Part shown: positions 49,162 through 58,824 of the stretch, piece after piece | How positions within the stretch are numbered: position 1 is the first letter of the stretch | Layout: each line of letters begins with the position of its first letter | DNA from: Celeribacter baekdonensis | GTDB lineage: Bacteria > Pseudomonadota > Alphaproteobacteria > Rhodobacterales > Rhodobacteraceae | DNA length: 64,000 nt | Direction: 5' to 3' | Assembly: GCF_003047105.1 (NCBI RefSeq) | Contig: NZ_CP028475.1 | Coordinates: 2,604,001-2,668,000 of the forward strand | Translations under genes and position numbers: made by a program | Notes under the pieces: model-generated | Seen by the model: the letters and a program-made list of their open reading frames with translations, nothing else | The model's database searches: none | What the model was told of the DNA's origin: nothing

Positions 49162-51813
49162 GTGTCCAACGAAACGCCCGCCGCCACCCCGATGATGGCG
49201 CAATATCTTGAGATCAAATCGCGTCATCGCGATGCATTGCTGTTTTACCGCATGGGTGATTTCTATGAGATGTTTTTTGATGATGCGATTGCCGCCTCGC
49301 AGGCGCTCGACATTGCGTTAACCAAGCGCGGCAAACATGCGGGTGACGACATTCCGATGTGCGGCGTGCCCTTTCACGCCGCTGAGACCTATCTTTTGAA
49401 CTTGATCCGCAAGGGGTTCAAAGTCGCGGTCTGTGAACAGCTCGAAAATCCGGCCGATGCGAAAAAACGTGGCGCAAAAGCTGTGGTCAAACGCGATGTG
49501 GTGCGTCTTGTCACCCCCGGCACCTTGACCGAAGACAGCCTGCTTGATGCACGTCGCCACAATTATCTCGCCGCCTTCGCTGAGGTTCGAAATGAGGGCG
49601 CGCTGGCTTGGATCGACATTTCTACAGGGGCTTTTCATGTCATGCCCTGCCCTTTGGTTGGCCTCGGCCCGGAACTTGCGCGCCTCAACCCATCTGAGAT
49701 CGTGATCTCTGAGGCAAATGACGCGAATTGGGCTGAATTGGTCTCTGATTTTCATCCAAATATGACACCTCTTTCACGCGCATCCTTTGACAGTACCTCG
49801 GCACAAAAGCGCCTGACGGAGCTGTTTCGGGTCTCATCTTTAGATGCATTTGGGGCGTTCTCTTTGGCCGAATTGTCGGCGATGGGCGCGATCATCGACT
49901 ATCTCGATATCACCCAAAAAGGCAAATTGCCGCTTGTTCGACCGCCCGTGCGTGAATCCCTTCGGGGCAACATGCAGATTGATGCCGCCACCCGACGCAA
50001 CCTTGAGATCACACATTCCCTGTCCGGTGCACGCGATGGGTCGCTTTTGTCCGCTATGGATCGCACTGTGACCGCGGCTGGCGGGCGCCTTTTGGAGCGT
50101 CGCCTCTCAAGCCCATCCCGAGATGCCGACATTATCACGGCGCGGCTTGATGCCATCAGCTTTGCCATAGACAATCCGAAGCTCTCCGAACCGTTGCGTG
50201 AGGCTCTACGACGTGTGCCTGATATGGAACGCGCGCTGTCTCGCATTGGTCTGGAGCGCGGCAGTCCACGCGATTTGGCTGCCATTCGCAATGGTCTATC
50301 GCAGGCGGAAACCATCGCCGATACCCTTTCAAGCGCAGAACTTCCGAGCCTAATCCAGCAAAAAACAGCATTTCTTGTCGGCCATATTGAACTGATCGAC
50401 CTTCTCGATACGGCCCTTGTCGCTGAACCGCCGCTTCTTGCGCGCGATGGTGGTTTTATCGCGCCCGGCTATGACACTGAACTCGATGAATGCCGCACCC
50501 TGCGCGACCAAGGCCGAGGTGTGATCGCCTCACTTCAATCCAAATACGCCGAAACGGCGGGTGTCTCCTCCCTAAAAATCAAACACAACAACGTGCTGGG
50601 CTACTTCATCGAAACAACCTCGACCCATGCAGAAAAAATGTTGTCTGCTCCACTCAATGAAACCTTTATCCACCGCCAAACCACCGCCAACCAAGTGCGG
50701 TTTACGACGTTGGAACTCAGCGAGCTTGAGACCAAAATTCACAATGCTGGCGGACGGGCTCTTGAGATTGAAAAGCGCCTGTTTGACACTCTGTGCATGG
50801 CCATCCTCCAACGCGCGCCTGCGATCAACGATGCGTCCTCCGCTCTGGCGGAAATGGACCTGATCAGTTCGCTCGCCGATCTAGCAATTTCAGAGGATTG
50901 GACCCGCCCAAAGGTGGATCTGGGTCGAAGTTTTGAGATCATTGGCGGGCGTCACCCCGTTGTGGAACGAGCTTTACGCAAGCAAGGTGGCAATAAATTT
51001 GTCGCCAATGATTGTGATCTCTCGGATGGTCACGACGGCGCGGCGATCTGGCTTTTGACCGGGCCGAACATGGCGGGTAAATCAACGTTTCTGCGCCAAA
51101 ACGCGCTCATCGCGCTCATCGCGCAGGCCGGGTCATTTGTTCCCGCCAAAGAGGCGCATATCGGCATTGTCTCGCAACTGTTTTCACGTGTCGGAGCCTC
51201 GGATGATCTGGCGCGTGGCCGCTCGACCTTTATGGTTGAAATGGTCGAAACCGCAGCCATTCTAAACCAAGCCGATGATCGCGCGCTCGTTATCCTTGAT
51301 GAAATTGGCCGCGGAACGGCGACCTATGACGGGCTGTCTATCGCATGGGCCACGCTTGAACATCTCCATGACGTCAACGCCTGTCGCGCACTTTTCGCGA
51401 CCCATTACCATGAGATGACCAGCCTCTCCGACAAACTCAAAGGGGCAGAAAACGCCACCGTTTCGGCAAAGGAATGGGACGGTGAGGTGATTTTCCTTCA
51501 CGAAGTGATCAAGGGCAAGGCGGACAGGTCTTATGGCGTTCAGGTCGCGCGCCTTGCGGGCCTACCAACGACTGTGGTTGAGCGCGCCAAGGCCGTGCTT
51601 GAGGCGCTTGAAAAAGGCCAATCGCAACATGCGGCCAATCCGAAGGCGATCATTGATGATCTGCCGCTGTTCTCGGCCATGCCCGCCCCTGCTCCTGTGC
51701 CGAAGGCGAAAGAAAGTGCTGTGGAGAAGGCGCTTTTGGATATTCTGCCGGACGAATTGACGCCCCGTGAAGCGCTTCAGGTGCTTTATGATTTAAAGGC
51801 GAAAATCGGCTGA
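49162..51813 (+). CDS. mutS: DNA mismatch repair protein MutS
   Basis: MutS (883 residues) recognises mismatches and starts repair. The mismatch-binding Phe-x-Glu is in [14 protein letters not shown]. The C-terminal ATPase has Walker [15 protein letters not shown] and Walker [17 protein letters not shown]. The GTG start at 49162 follows GGAGAG; an ATG 30 bases further in is also possible. A terminator shared with grpE follows. It is divergent from maeB. Confidence 0.97.
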   Translation: MSNETPAATPMMAQYLEIKSRHRDALLFYRMGDFYEMFFDDAIAASQALDIALTKRGKHAGDDIPMCGVPFHAAETYLLNLIRKGFKVAVCEQLENPADAKKRGAKAVVKRDVVRLVTPGTLTEDSLLDARRHNYLAAFAEVRNEGALAWIDISTGAFHVMPCPLVGLGPELARLNPSEIVISEANDANWAELVSDFHPNMTPLSRASFDSTSAQKRLTELFRVSSLDAFGAFSLAELSAMGAIIDYLDITQKGKLPLVRPPVRESLRGNMQIDAATRRNLEITHSLSGARDGSLLSAMDRTVTAAGGRLLERRLSSPSRDADIITARLDAISFAIDNPKLSEPLREALRRVPDMERALSRIGLERGSPRDLAAIRNGLSQAETIADTLSSAELPSLIQQKTAFLVGHIELIDLLDTALVAEPPLLARDGGFIAPGYDTELDECRTLRDQGRGVIASLQSKYAETAGVSSLKIKHNNVLGYFIETTSTHAEKMLSAPLNETFIHRQTTANQVRFTTLELSELETKIHNAGGRALEIEKRLFDTLCMAILQRAPAINDASSALAEMDLISSLADLAISEDWTRPKVDLGRSFEIIGGRHPVVERALRKQGGNKFVANDCDLSDGHDGAAIWLLTGPNMAGKSTFLRQNALIALIAQAGSFVPAKEAHIGIVSQLFSRVGASDDLARGRSTFMVEMVETAAILNQADDRALVILDEIGRGTATYDGLSIAWATLEHLHDVNACRALFATHYHEMTSLSDKLKGAENATVSAKEWDGEVIFLHEVIKGKADRSYGVQVARLAGLPTTVVERAKAVLEALEKGQSQHAANPKAIIDDLPLFSAMPAPAPVPKAKESAVEKALLDILPDELTPREALQVLYDLKAKIG

Positions 51814-51826
51814 GTCTTAAATGGAG

Positions 51827-51855
51827 AAAAGCCCCCACTGCTGTGAGGGCTTTTT
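51827..51855. terminator. bidirectional terminator between mutS and grpE
   Basis: GCCC and GGGC close a stem that continues as CAC and GTG around the loop TGCT, with one C-A mismatch. Four A residues lie on the left and five T residues on the right. It can end both convergent transcripts. Confidence 0.75.
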
Positions 51856-51875
51856 GTCTTTCGAATTGCTTGAGC

Positions 51876-52436
51876 TTAGGCCGGGTTGGACGACACGCCA
51901 ACCTGAGCCGGACGCAACAAACGATCGTGGATCATAAAGCCCACATTCATCACCTGAATGATGTCGCCCGCTTTTGTGCCCGGCACCGGAGCCTCGAACA
52001 TCGCTTCGTGCTCCTGCGGATCGAACGCATCACCGACTTCGGGTGCAATGATGACGATCCCGTGCTTTTTGAACACGCTGACCAGTTCGCGCATGGTCAA
52101 TTCGATGCCTTCGATCAGAGCCGCTTGAGCCTCACGCTGATCTTCGGCAATTGCATCAATCGCGCGTTTCATGTTGTCAAAAATCGGCAACATATCCCGC
52201 GCCAATTTCGACCCACCGTAATTCTCCGCCTCACGCCGATCCCGGTCGGCCCGTTTGCGCGAATTCTCGGCATCTGCAACGGCGCGGATAAACCGATCTT
52301 TGAATTCATCACGTTCCGCGCGTAGCGTCTCCAGCTCGTCGATCTCTTCTTCGGCCGCAGCCTCAAGAAACTCCTCGAGCTCAGCATCCAGTTCGGTTTC
52401 GATCTCTTCAGCCATGTCTTTTTTTGGATCCGTCAT
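51876..52436 (-). CDS. grpE: nucleotide exchange factor GrpE
   Basis: The 186-residue protein releases ADP from DnaK. An acidic N-terminus with long coiled-coil helices (about 10-85) is followed by the beta-wing domain (GVDVIAPEVGDAFDPQEHEAM-like, here IVIIAPEVGDAFDPQEHEAM). The ATG at 52436 follows GGTGG; a GTG 15 bases earlier is less likely. It lies 11 bases after hrcA, so hrcA-grpE is one operon. Its partner dnaK is encoded elsewhere in the window with a sigma-32 promoter, whereas I see none before hrcA. Confidence 0.96.
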   Translation of the reverse strand: MTDPKKDMAEEIETELDAELEEFLEAAAEEEIDELETLRAERDEFKDRFIRAVADAENSRKRADRDRREAENYGGSKLARDMLPIFDNMKRAIDAIAEDQREAQAALIEGIELTMRELVSVFKKHGIVIIAPEVGDAFDPQEHEAMFEAPVPGTKAGDIIQVMNVGFMIHDRLLRPAQVGVSSNPA

Positions 52437-52447
52437 GTTCCACCTTT

Positions 52448-53512
52448 TCACGCCTTGCCGGACAATATGCGACCTACAAGTTGCGCCGTGTAATCCACAA
52501 TCGGAACAATCCGCCCATAATTGAGACGAGTCGGCCCGATCACTCCCACAGCACCAATTATCTTTCGTTCAGCGTTCATATAAGGAGAAACCACCAAAGA
52601 GGAACCCGAAAGAGAGAAAAGTTTGTTTTCTGAGCCAATGAAAATGCGCACGCCTTCGCCATCCTCGGTCAGTTCGAGGAATTCAGCGATGTCGCGCTTC
52701 TTCTCCAAGTCATCAAACAGGCTTCGAATGCGGTCCAACTCCTCGGCCTCTGCACTTTCTCCCAAAAGATTTGACCGCCCTCTCACGATGAGACGTTCAT
52801 AAACGGCCCCCTCGCCCTCCCAAAAGGCGCTGCCATTTTCGATCAGATCAGCAGCAAGGCTATCCAACTCTTGTCGACGCAATTTGATCTCGCGCTCCAC
52901 CACTGTGCGCAACTCACTTAGGGTTTTGCCCTCAATTAGTGAGTTCAAAAAATTCGTCGCTTCACGTAGCGAAGATGGCGTTTGTCCAATCGGTGGCGTG
53001 AAAATCCGGTTTTCCACATGACCATCCGCAAAGACCAAAACCACAAGCGCACGATCTGGCGCCAAATTAACAAATTCCACATGTTTTACAGGGGCTTCGT
53101 GCTTGGGCGCCAAAACAAGGCTCGCGCCCTGCGTCAGCCCAGAGAGCGCCGAACCGACCCGATCCAACATCCCACCAACGTGAGATTGATCATCACGCAC
53201 GGTCTCTTCCATTTTCGCACGCACGTCATCTGTCACGGTTCCAAGTTCAAGCAACCCGTCCACAAACAAACGTAGCCCGAGCTGCGTCGGAACGCGCCCA
53301 GCCGACACATGCGGACTGTCCAGCAGGCCCAAATACTCAAGATCCTGCATCACATTGCGCACCGTAGCCGCCGAGACTTTTTCGTTCATTGTCCGCGTCA
53401 AGGTGCGCGAGCCAACCGGATCACCATTTTCGAGGTAGCCCTCCACAACACGGCGGAACACCTCGCGGGATCGGTCGTTCATTTCGCTGATTAAATTCGC
53501 ACGGTCGTTCAT
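52448..53512 (-). CDS. hrcA: heat-inducible transcription repressor HrcA
   Basis: HrcA (354 residues) represses groESL-type operons by binding CIRCE elements. The N-terminal winged helix has [23 protein letters not shown], and [20 protein letters not shown] follows. The remainder is the GAF-like dimerisation and sensing region. I used the ATG at 53512; a further in-frame start at 53551 has no ribosome site. No CIRCE element is visible in the window, so its targets are probably elsewhere. It is divergent from rph. Confidence 0.95.
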   Translation of the reverse strand: MNDRANLISEMNDRSREVFRRVVEGYLENGDPVGSRTLTRTMNEKVSAATVRNVMQDLEYLGLLDSPHVSAGRVPTQLGLRLFVDGLLELGTVTDDVRAKMEETVRDDQSHVGGMLDRVGSALSGLTQGASLVLAPKHEAPVKHVEFVNLAPDRALVVLVFADGHVENRIFTPPIGQTPSSLREATNFLNSLIEGKTLSELRTVVEREIKLRRQELDSLAADLIENGSAFWEGEGAVYERLIVRGRSNLLGESAEAEELDRIRSLFDDLEKKRDIAEFLELTEDGEGVRIFIGSENKLFSLSGSSLVVSPYMNAERKIIGAVGVIGPTRLNYGRIVPIVDYTAQLVGRILSGKA

Positions 53513-53539
53513 ATGGCAAAGGGCTCCAACGGTATCGTC

Positions 53540-53567
53540 ATTAAAAGACATGCGTTGCCGGGGTCAA
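53540..53567 (-). promoter_or_regulatory. candidate housekeeping promoter of hrcA-grpE
   Basis: On the minus strand TTGACC (53567-53562) is followed after 16 bases by TTTAAT (53545-53540). Each box is close to the sigma-70 consensus. The start would be near 53533, about 20 bases before the hrcA ATG. Confidence 0.4.
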
Positions 53568-53632
53568 TGACACTTGCACCTTTCACACCCACTTCGTTAT
53601 GTCTCAGCCAACAAAAATTGGAAGGAATGACC

Positions 53633-54346
53633 ATGCGACCCTCCGGACGGAAATTAAACGAGATGCGCCCGATCTCAATCGACACCAATGTGACAAAACA
53701 TGCCGAAGGCTCATGCCTGATCCGCTGTGGCGACACGCATGTTTTGTGCACCGCCACCATTGAAGAGCGCGTACCGCCGTTTATGCGCAATTCTGGCCAA
53801 GGTTGGGTCACAGCGGAATATGGCATGTTGCCGCGTTCGACCTCCTCGCGCATGCGCCGCGAAGCCACTCAAGGGAAACAAGGCGGCCGGACCGTGGAAA
53901 TTCAACGCTTGATCGGCCGCGCCCTGCGCGCTGGTGTGGATCGCGTTGCCCTTGGCGAACGTCAGATCACCATCGACTGTGACGTCATTCAGGCCGATGG
54001 CGGCACCCGCTGCGCCTCGATCACGGGCGGTTGGGTTGCTCTGCGCATTGCCACCAACAAATTGTTGAAATCCGGCGCACTGATTTCTGATCCACTGATT
54101 TCCAACGTCGCTGCCGTGTCCTGTGGCATTTACGCAGGTCAGGCTGTGCTCGATCTCGACTACCCTGAGGATTCCGAAGCCGGCGTAGATGGTAACTTCA
54201 TCATGCTCGCCAATGGTCAGATGATCGAAACACAAATGAGTGCCGAGGGGGCCACCTATTCCCGCGCTCAAATGAACGAACTCCTTGATCTTGCAGAAAA
54301 AGGTGTCGCTGAACTGGTTGCTGTACAAAACGCTGCGGTCGCCTGA
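53633..54346 (+). CDS. rph: ribonuclease PH
   Basis: RNase PH (237 residues) trims the 3' ends of tRNA precursors using phosphate. The N-terminal [40 protein letters not shown] and [19 protein letters not shown] motifs are diagnostic. The ATG at 53633 follows AAGGA. Its stop overlaps the rdgB start by one base (TGATG), and it heads a chain of four overlapping genes. Confidence 0.97.
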   Translation: MRPSGRKLNEMRPISIDTNVTKHAEGSCLIRCGDTHVLCTATIEERVPPFMRNSGQGWVTAEYGMLPRSTSSRMRREATQGKQGGRTVEIQRLIGRALRAGVDRVALGERQITIDCDVIQADGGTRCASITGGWVALRIATNKLLKSGALISDPLISNVAAVSCGIYAGQAVLDLDYPEDSEAGVDGNFIMLANGQMIETQMSAEGATYSRAQMNELLDLAEKGVAELVAVQNAAVA

Positions 54347-54966
54347 TGCGCACGTTTGATGGCGACACACTGGTCCTCGCCTCCCACAACAAAGGCAAGC
54401 TTCGCGAAATCGCGGAGCTTCTTGCGCCGTTCGGTATCAAAGTCATCTCCGCTGGCGATCTTGGGTTCGAAGAACCGGATGAGACCGAAGATACATTCGC
54501 CGGAAATGCCCGAATCAAGGCCCATTTTGCCTCGAAAGAAAGCGGGCTTCCTGCGCTTTCCGATGACAGCGGTATAATGGTCGATGCCTTGGGCGGGGCC
54601 CCTGGCGTTTACACCGCCGATTGGGCGGAAACACCCAATGGTCGCGATTTTCCGATGGCGATGAAGAAAGTCTGGGACAAGCTAGAGGCTATAGATGCCT
54701 CCGAGCCCCGCACCGCACGCTTTTGCTGTACTCTTTGTCTCGCGTGGCCCGATGGTCATGACGAAATTTTTGAAGGCAAAGTCGAAGGTCGCCTTGTTTG
54801 GCCAATGCGTGGTGATTTGGGTTTTGGCTTCGACCCGATCTTCTTGCCTGAGGGCGAAACAGAAACGTTTGGTGAAATGGACCCTGCCAAAAAGCAGGAC
54901 ATGAGCCACCGTGCCGATGCTTTTCGTAAACTGGTCTCCGGACCCTTCAAGGACCTCTCTAAATGA
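54346..54966 (+). CDS. rdgB: non-canonical purine NTP pyrophosphatase (RdgB/HAM1)
   Basis: The 206-residue enzyme removes dITP, XTP and related nucleotides. LVLASHNKGKLREIAELLAP, DDSGIMVDALGGAPGVYTA and the FGFDPIFLPEG segment match the HAM1 family. It overlaps rph by one base and the RidA gene by four (ATGA), so translation of the run is probably coupled. Confidence 0.96.
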   Translation: MRTFDGDTLVLASHNKGKLREIAELLAPFGIKVISAGDLGFEEPDETEDTFAGNARIKAHFASKESGLPALSDDSGIMVDALGGAPGVYTADWAETPNGRDFPMAMKKVWDKLEAIDASEPRTARFCCTLCLAWPDGHDEIFEGKVEGRLVWPMRGDLGFGFDPIFLPEGETETFGEMDPAKKQDMSHRADAFRKLVSGPFKDLSK

Positions 54967-55346
54967 GCACTCGTAAACTCATCTCGTCCGGCTCTGCTTT
55001 TGAAGCAACCATGGGCTATTCCCGAGCTGTCGCCCAAGGCGATTGGTGTTTCGTCTCCGGCACAACCGGCTACGATTATGCCACAATGACCATGCCCGAC
55101 AGCATCGCAGATCAGGCGCGTAACTGCTTTGAAACCATCTCAAATGCACTGGAACAGGCCGGGTTTTCCCTCTCAGACGCTGTACGTGTGCAATACACCG
55201 TCAGTGACAAAACCTTGGTCGACGAGCTCATCCCGGCACTTGGCGAATTCCTCTCCGACATTCGCCCTGCGGCGACAATGGTAATTGCCGATCTCATCAA
55301 GCCTGAGATGAAAGTCGAAATCGAAATCACGGCATTCAAGGGCTGA
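54963..55346 (+). CDS. RidA/YjgF-family protein
   Basis: The 127-residue protein has the RidA fold, with SRAVAQGDWCFVSGTTGYD and the conserved arginine in DIRPAATMVIADLIKPEMKVEIE. Characterised RidA proteins deaminate reactive enamine/imine intermediates from PLP enzymes such as IlvA, which is encoded 12 kb away. This branch (with the GYDY segment) may have another substrate. It overlaps both neighbours (ATGA, TGATG). Confidence 0.93.
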   Translation: MSTRKLISSGSAFEATMGYSRAVAQGDWCFVSGTTGYDYATMTMPDSIADQARNCFETISNALEQAGFSLSDAVRVQYTVSDKTLVDELIPALGEFLSDIRPAATMVIADLIKPEMKVEIEITAFKG

Positions 55347-56506
55347 TGATGGAAGACTGGCAAAACGGCGGATTTGGTCTCTATTTTCACTGGCCGTTTT
55401 GTCAGGCAAAATGCCCCTATTGCGATTTTAATTCCCATGTCGCGGCCACAATTGACCAAAAGGCCTGGGAGCGCGCGTATCTCTCTGAAATTGACCGAAT
55501 TGCAGCGCTCACACCGGGGCGCTTGGTCAACACGATCTTTTTTGGCGGCGGAACCCCATCCTTGATGGAACCGGAGCTTGTGAATGCGATTTTAAGCCGG
55601 GTTAGAGCCTCATGGACGCTTGCAAATGATGTCGAAATCACGCTTGAGGCCAACCCAACCTCCGTGGAAGCGGGTCGTTTTCGTGGGTATCGCGACGCAG
55701 GTGTTGATCGTCTGTCCATGGGCATTCAATCACTTCGTGACGACGATCTCCGCCGCCTTGGTCGACTTCATTCCGTGTCAGAAGCGAAAAAGGCCTTTGA
55801 TGTCGCTCGATCTGCCTTCGATCGGGTTAGCTTCGATCTCATTTACGCTCGCCAAGGCCAAACTCTGCACGACTGGCGTTTAGAGTTGCGAGAAGCGCTT
55901 TCTATGGCGGTCGATCACCTATCTCTCTATCAACTGACCATCGAACAAGGAACCGCCTTTGGCGATCGCTACAATCGCGGCCAATTGCGCGATCTTCCTT
56001 CCGATGACGATGCCGCTGACATGTATTTTCTCACCCAAGACGAATGTGACGCCGCCGGTATGCCGAGCTATGAAGTCTCTAATCACGCTCGAAAAGGATC
56101 TGAGAGTCGACACAATCTTATTTATTGGCGTTATGGCGATTATGCCGGCATCGGCCCTGGCGCTCATTCTCGCCTCACTCTTTCTGGGCAAAAATACGCA
56201 ATCGACACACCACTCTCTCCGGCACTCTGGCTCGCGTCCGTTGATGCAAAAGGACACGGCGAACACGAACGCAGCGCCCTGCCCGGTTATGATCAAGCTC
56301 TTGAATACCTCATGATGGGGCTTCGAATATCAGAAGGCGTTGATTTAGCTCGGCTATCTTCCCTTTTTGGATATGATTATTCTATTAAAAACAAATATTT
56401 ATTGGACGACGGGTTTCTAAAATCAGAAAACGGGCGCCTTTCCGTAACTGGAAAAGGGCGCCCGCTGTTAAATGCTGTCATCCGAGATTTGATTCCAGAC
56501 GCCTAA
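55346..56506 (+). CDS. hemW: radical SAM haem chaperone HemW-like (formerly HemN-like)
   Basis: The 386-residue protein has the radical-SAM cluster motif CQAKCPYCDFN (CxxxCxxC) at about residues 19-26, GGGTPSLM and ANPTSVE, and the C-terminal HemW-type domain. HemW binds haem and is thought to deliver it; it is not a coproporphyrinogen oxidase. It ends the rph-rdgB-RidA-hemW chain, overlapping RidA by one base. Its last codons overlap parB's stop on the other strand by four bases and hold a hairpin used by the parAB transcript. Confidence 0.88.
   Translation: MMEDWQNGGFGLYFHWPFCQAKCPYCDFNSHVAATIDQKAWERAYLSEIDRIAALTPGRLVNTIFFGGGTPSLMEPELVNAILSRVRASWTLANDVEITLEANPTSVEAGRFRGYRDAGVDRLSMGIQSLRDDDLRRLGRLHSVSEAKKAFDVARSAFDRVSFDLIYARQGQTLHDWRLELREALSMAVDHLSLYQLTIEQGTAFGDRYNRGQLRDLPSDDDAADMYFLTQDECDAAGMPSYEVSNHARKGSESRHNLIYWRYGDYAGIGPGAHSRLTLSGQKYAIDTPLSPALWLASVDAKGHGEHERSALPGYDQALEYLMMGLRISEGVDLARLSSLFGYDYSIKNKYLLDDGFLKSENGRLSVTGKGRPLLNAVIRDLIPDA
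56420..56464 (-). terminator. intrinsic terminator of parAB, inside the 3' end of hemW
   Basis: On the minus strand a GC-rich stem (8 bp CGGGCGCC paired with GGCGCCCG, extended by TTT and CC pairs around a 6-base loop) is followed by TTTTCTGATT. It lies 38 bases after the parB stop, within hemW codons on the other strand. Confidence 0.6.
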
Positions 56507-57411
56507 ACGCCTTTCGACAAAATCCTACAAATCGTATCCAGATCATCCAAAGTCGCATAGGTGATCGAGAGTTTACCGCTCTCCGACCCGTCTTTGTGAT
56601 CAATCTCCACCATCATCCCGACCGTAGCCGACAAATCAGCCTCCAAAGCACGCGTATCAGCATCCTTTTCAGAGGGGCGAAATACTTTTGCGGCTTTTGG
56701 CTGAGGTGGGGTTTTTTCCGCCTTAACCAGTTTTTCTGCGTCCCGTACGGAAAGCCCGCCTTTTACAATCCGTTTCGCAAGCTCGCCCGGATGTTCAGCC
56801 GTCACCAACGCTCGTGCGTGCCCAGCCGAAAGCTGACCATCAACTACCAAATCCTGAACATCCGGCGGCAAATGCAGCAGACGCATCAGATTGGCAATAT
56901 GACTACGGCTTTTACCCAGAGCATCAGAAAGCTTCTCCTGCGTGTGGCCAAATCGCTCCATCAATTGCTTGTAGCCTGCCGCCTCCTCGATTGCATTGAG
57001 ATCTGCGCGCTGAATATTCTCGATAATCGCAACTTCGAGAACCTCGGTGTCGGTATAGGCCCGCAAAATAACCGGCAACTCATGCAATTGTGCAAGTTGC
57101 GATGCGCGCCACCGACGCTCACCCGCAACAATCTCATACTCACCGACATTCTTGGGGCTTTCCCGCACGATTAAGGGCTGAATCACACCTTTTTCACGGA
57201 TAGAATTCGCCAAATCGTCCAATGCACCTTGCTCAAAGGTTCGCCGTGGCTGATCTGGATTCGGCACGATCTTTTCGATAGGCACCATCATATCAGGACG
57301 GCGAGGTTCTTTTGCACCAGATGACCCGCCCATTTCCGGCGCAACATCAGCCATTAGCGCTGACAAGCCACGGCCGAGCCCTCGGGTTTTTGGTTTAGAC
57401 GGATTTTCCAT
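56503..57411 (-). CDS. parB: chromosome partitioning protein ParB
   Basis: ParB (302 residues) binds parS, slides as a CTP-bound clamp and recruits ParA. The N-terminal CTPase domain has the VAGERRWRASQLA motif. A central helix-turn-helix (GKSRSHIANLMRLLHLP) and a C-terminal dimerisation domain follow. It lies three bases after parA. Two perfect parS sites lie about 1.4 and 3.3 kb away in rsmG and mnmG. Confidence 0.97.
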   Translation of the reverse strand: MENPSKPKTRGLGRGLSALMADVAPEMGGSSGAKEPRRPDMMVPIEKIVPNPDQPRRTFEQGALDDLANSIREKGVIQPLIVRESPKNVGEYEIVAGERRWRASQLAQLHELPVILRAYTDTEVLEVAIIENIQRADLNAIEEAAGYKQLMERFGHTQEKLSDALGKSRSHIANLMRLLHLPPDVQDLVVDGQLSAGHARALVTAEHPGELAKRIVKGGLSVRDAEKLVKAEKTPPQPKAAKVFRPSEKDADTRALEADLSATVGMMVEIDHKDGSESGKLSITYATLDDLDTICRILSKGV

Positions 57412-57414
57412 CTG

Positions 57415-58215
57415 TTAATTTCCCCTCTTTGCGGCAATTTCAGTCGCCAAAGCCCTGTAGGCTAAGCTGCCCTTAGAATTAGAATCGTATTGAAGAACCG
57501 GTAAAGCAAAAGACGGAGCTTCGCTAACGCGCACATTGCGTGGAATCACCGTTTGAAACACCAATTCTCCCAAATTCTCACGGGCATCCAACTCAACCTG
57601 TCGAGAAAGGTTGTTTCGTTGATCATACATCGTCAATACAACCCCTTCTATTCTCAACTTTGGATTTGCCGTCTGACGCACCTCTCGCACGGATAACATC
57701 AATTGAGACAAGCCTTCGAGCGCAAAAAATTCACTTTGAAGCGGCACTAACACGGAATCAGCGGCAACCATCGCGTTCACAGTCAACAGGCTAAGCGAGG
57801 GAGGGCAATCAATTAAAATGAAATCAAACAGATAACCATCAATCGCAGGCTGACGCAGCGCATCATGCAAAAGGAAGCTGCGTTTTTCGCTTGAGACCAT
57901 TTCAATGTCAGCAGAGCTCAAATCAACGGTCGCGGGTGAAATCCACAGGCCCTCAATATCTGTTGTTTGGATAACATCGTGCAAATCCACATCCCCAAGG
58001 ACCAGGTCGTAAGTGGTGTAGTTACGGCTTTCTACATCAATACCCAGACCAGTCGATGCGTTCCCTTGCGGATCAAGATCAACAACAAGAACACGAAATC
58101 CATTTTCAACCAATGCGGCAGCCAGATTTATTGCCGTCGTCGTCTTTCCGACACCGCCCTTCTGGTTTGCGACTGCGATAATCTTTGGGCTAGGTGGGCG
58201 GGTGGGATCAGACAC
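57415..58215 (-). CDS. parA: chromosome partitioning ATPase ParA
   Basis: ParA (266 residues) is a deviant-Walker ATPase that moves the origin region. The motif NQKGGVGKTTTAINLAAAL is at residues about 17-35, DLDPQGNASTGLG and FILIDCPPSLS follow. The start codon is GTG at 58215, which lies inside the final codons of rsmG (8-base overlap if rsmG is read in its intact frame). It is probably translated by coupling to rsmG. Confidence 0.97.
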   Translation of the reverse strand: MSDPTRPPSPKIIAVANQKGGVGKTTTAINLAAALVENGFRVLVVDLDPQGNASTGLGIDVESRNYTTYDLVLGDVDLHDVIQTTDIEGLWISPATVDLSSADIEMVSSEKRSFLLHDALRQPAIDGYLFDFILIDCPPSLSLLTVNAMVAADSVLVPLQSEFFALEGLSQLMLSVREVRQTANPKLRIEGVVLTMYDQRNNLSRQVELDARENLGELVFQTVIPRNVRVSEAPSFALPVLQYDSNSKGSLAYRALATEIAAKRGN

Positions 58216-58824
58216 GTCCTATATCTCCAATAAGAAGGGTGACGGCATCTTGGCCCGTCGCGCTCGGATATTCTTCATAGGTGAAGCGCCAAGTTTCAAG
58301 AGATTCCGCGATCTCGCCTGACACATTGGCCCCTTTTTGGAAAATAGCCAATCCATTGGGAGCAAGGTGGCGCTCAGCAAAACTTAAAAGTAGTGGTAGG
58401 GCTGCAAGCGCTCGTGCAGAAATGACATCCGCATTGAGGGGGGGATATCTTCAATGCGTTTTGCCAGTACAGTAACGGAAACATTTAGATCTCGAGCAAC
58501 TGTGCGAAGGAACTCCGCCTTTCTTTGATCAGACTCAACCAAAGTAAACTCCATATCAGGCGCGAGCTCAGCGGCCAAAACAGCGGAAACCAAACCTGGG
58601 AACCCTCCCCCACTACCGATATCGAGCCAGTATTTGCTTTCTCTCGGCGCCAAAGCAAATACTTGGGCTGAATCCAGAAAGTGCCGATTCCAAGCATTTT
58701 CAATTGTGGATTTTGCCACCAAATTTATGACAGGATTCCATTTCTTTAAAATTGAAAAATAGGCCTCAAGTCGCTCGAATGTTTCACGTGAAACATCCAA
58801 GCCCGCAAATGAAATTTTATTCAT
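58208..58824 (-). pseudogene. rsmG: 16S rRNA (guanine527-N7)-methyltransferase RsmG, split by a frameshift
   Basis: The N-terminal part ([20 protein letters not shown], then WLDIGSGGGFPGL, the SAM motif) stops early at 58384 after 146 residues. One base more in the run of seven G at 58438-58444 would restore the full protein of about 205 residues. It would continue as LNADVISARALAALPLLL, and its stop would overlap parA as in relatives. RsmG modifies G527 in the 530 loop of 16S rRNA; its loss gives low-level streptomycin resistance in other bacteria. Its start overlaps the mnmG stop (TGATG). A perfect parS site lies in codons 10-15. Confidence 0.85.
58780..58795. other. parS centromere site in rsmG
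   Basis: TGTTTCACGTGAAACA is a perfect 16-bp match to the conserved parS palindrome. Flanking A and T extend the symmetry to 18 bases. It encodes Val-Ser-Arg-Glu-Thr of RsmG, 565 bases from the parA start. Confidence 0.97.

Noticed and set aside
47571..49211. 546-codon open frame antisense to maeB
   Set aside because: It is fully explained by maeB on the other strand.
53513..53632. CIRCE element before hrcA
   Set aside because: No TTAGCACTC-N9-GAGTGCTAA or close variant was found there.
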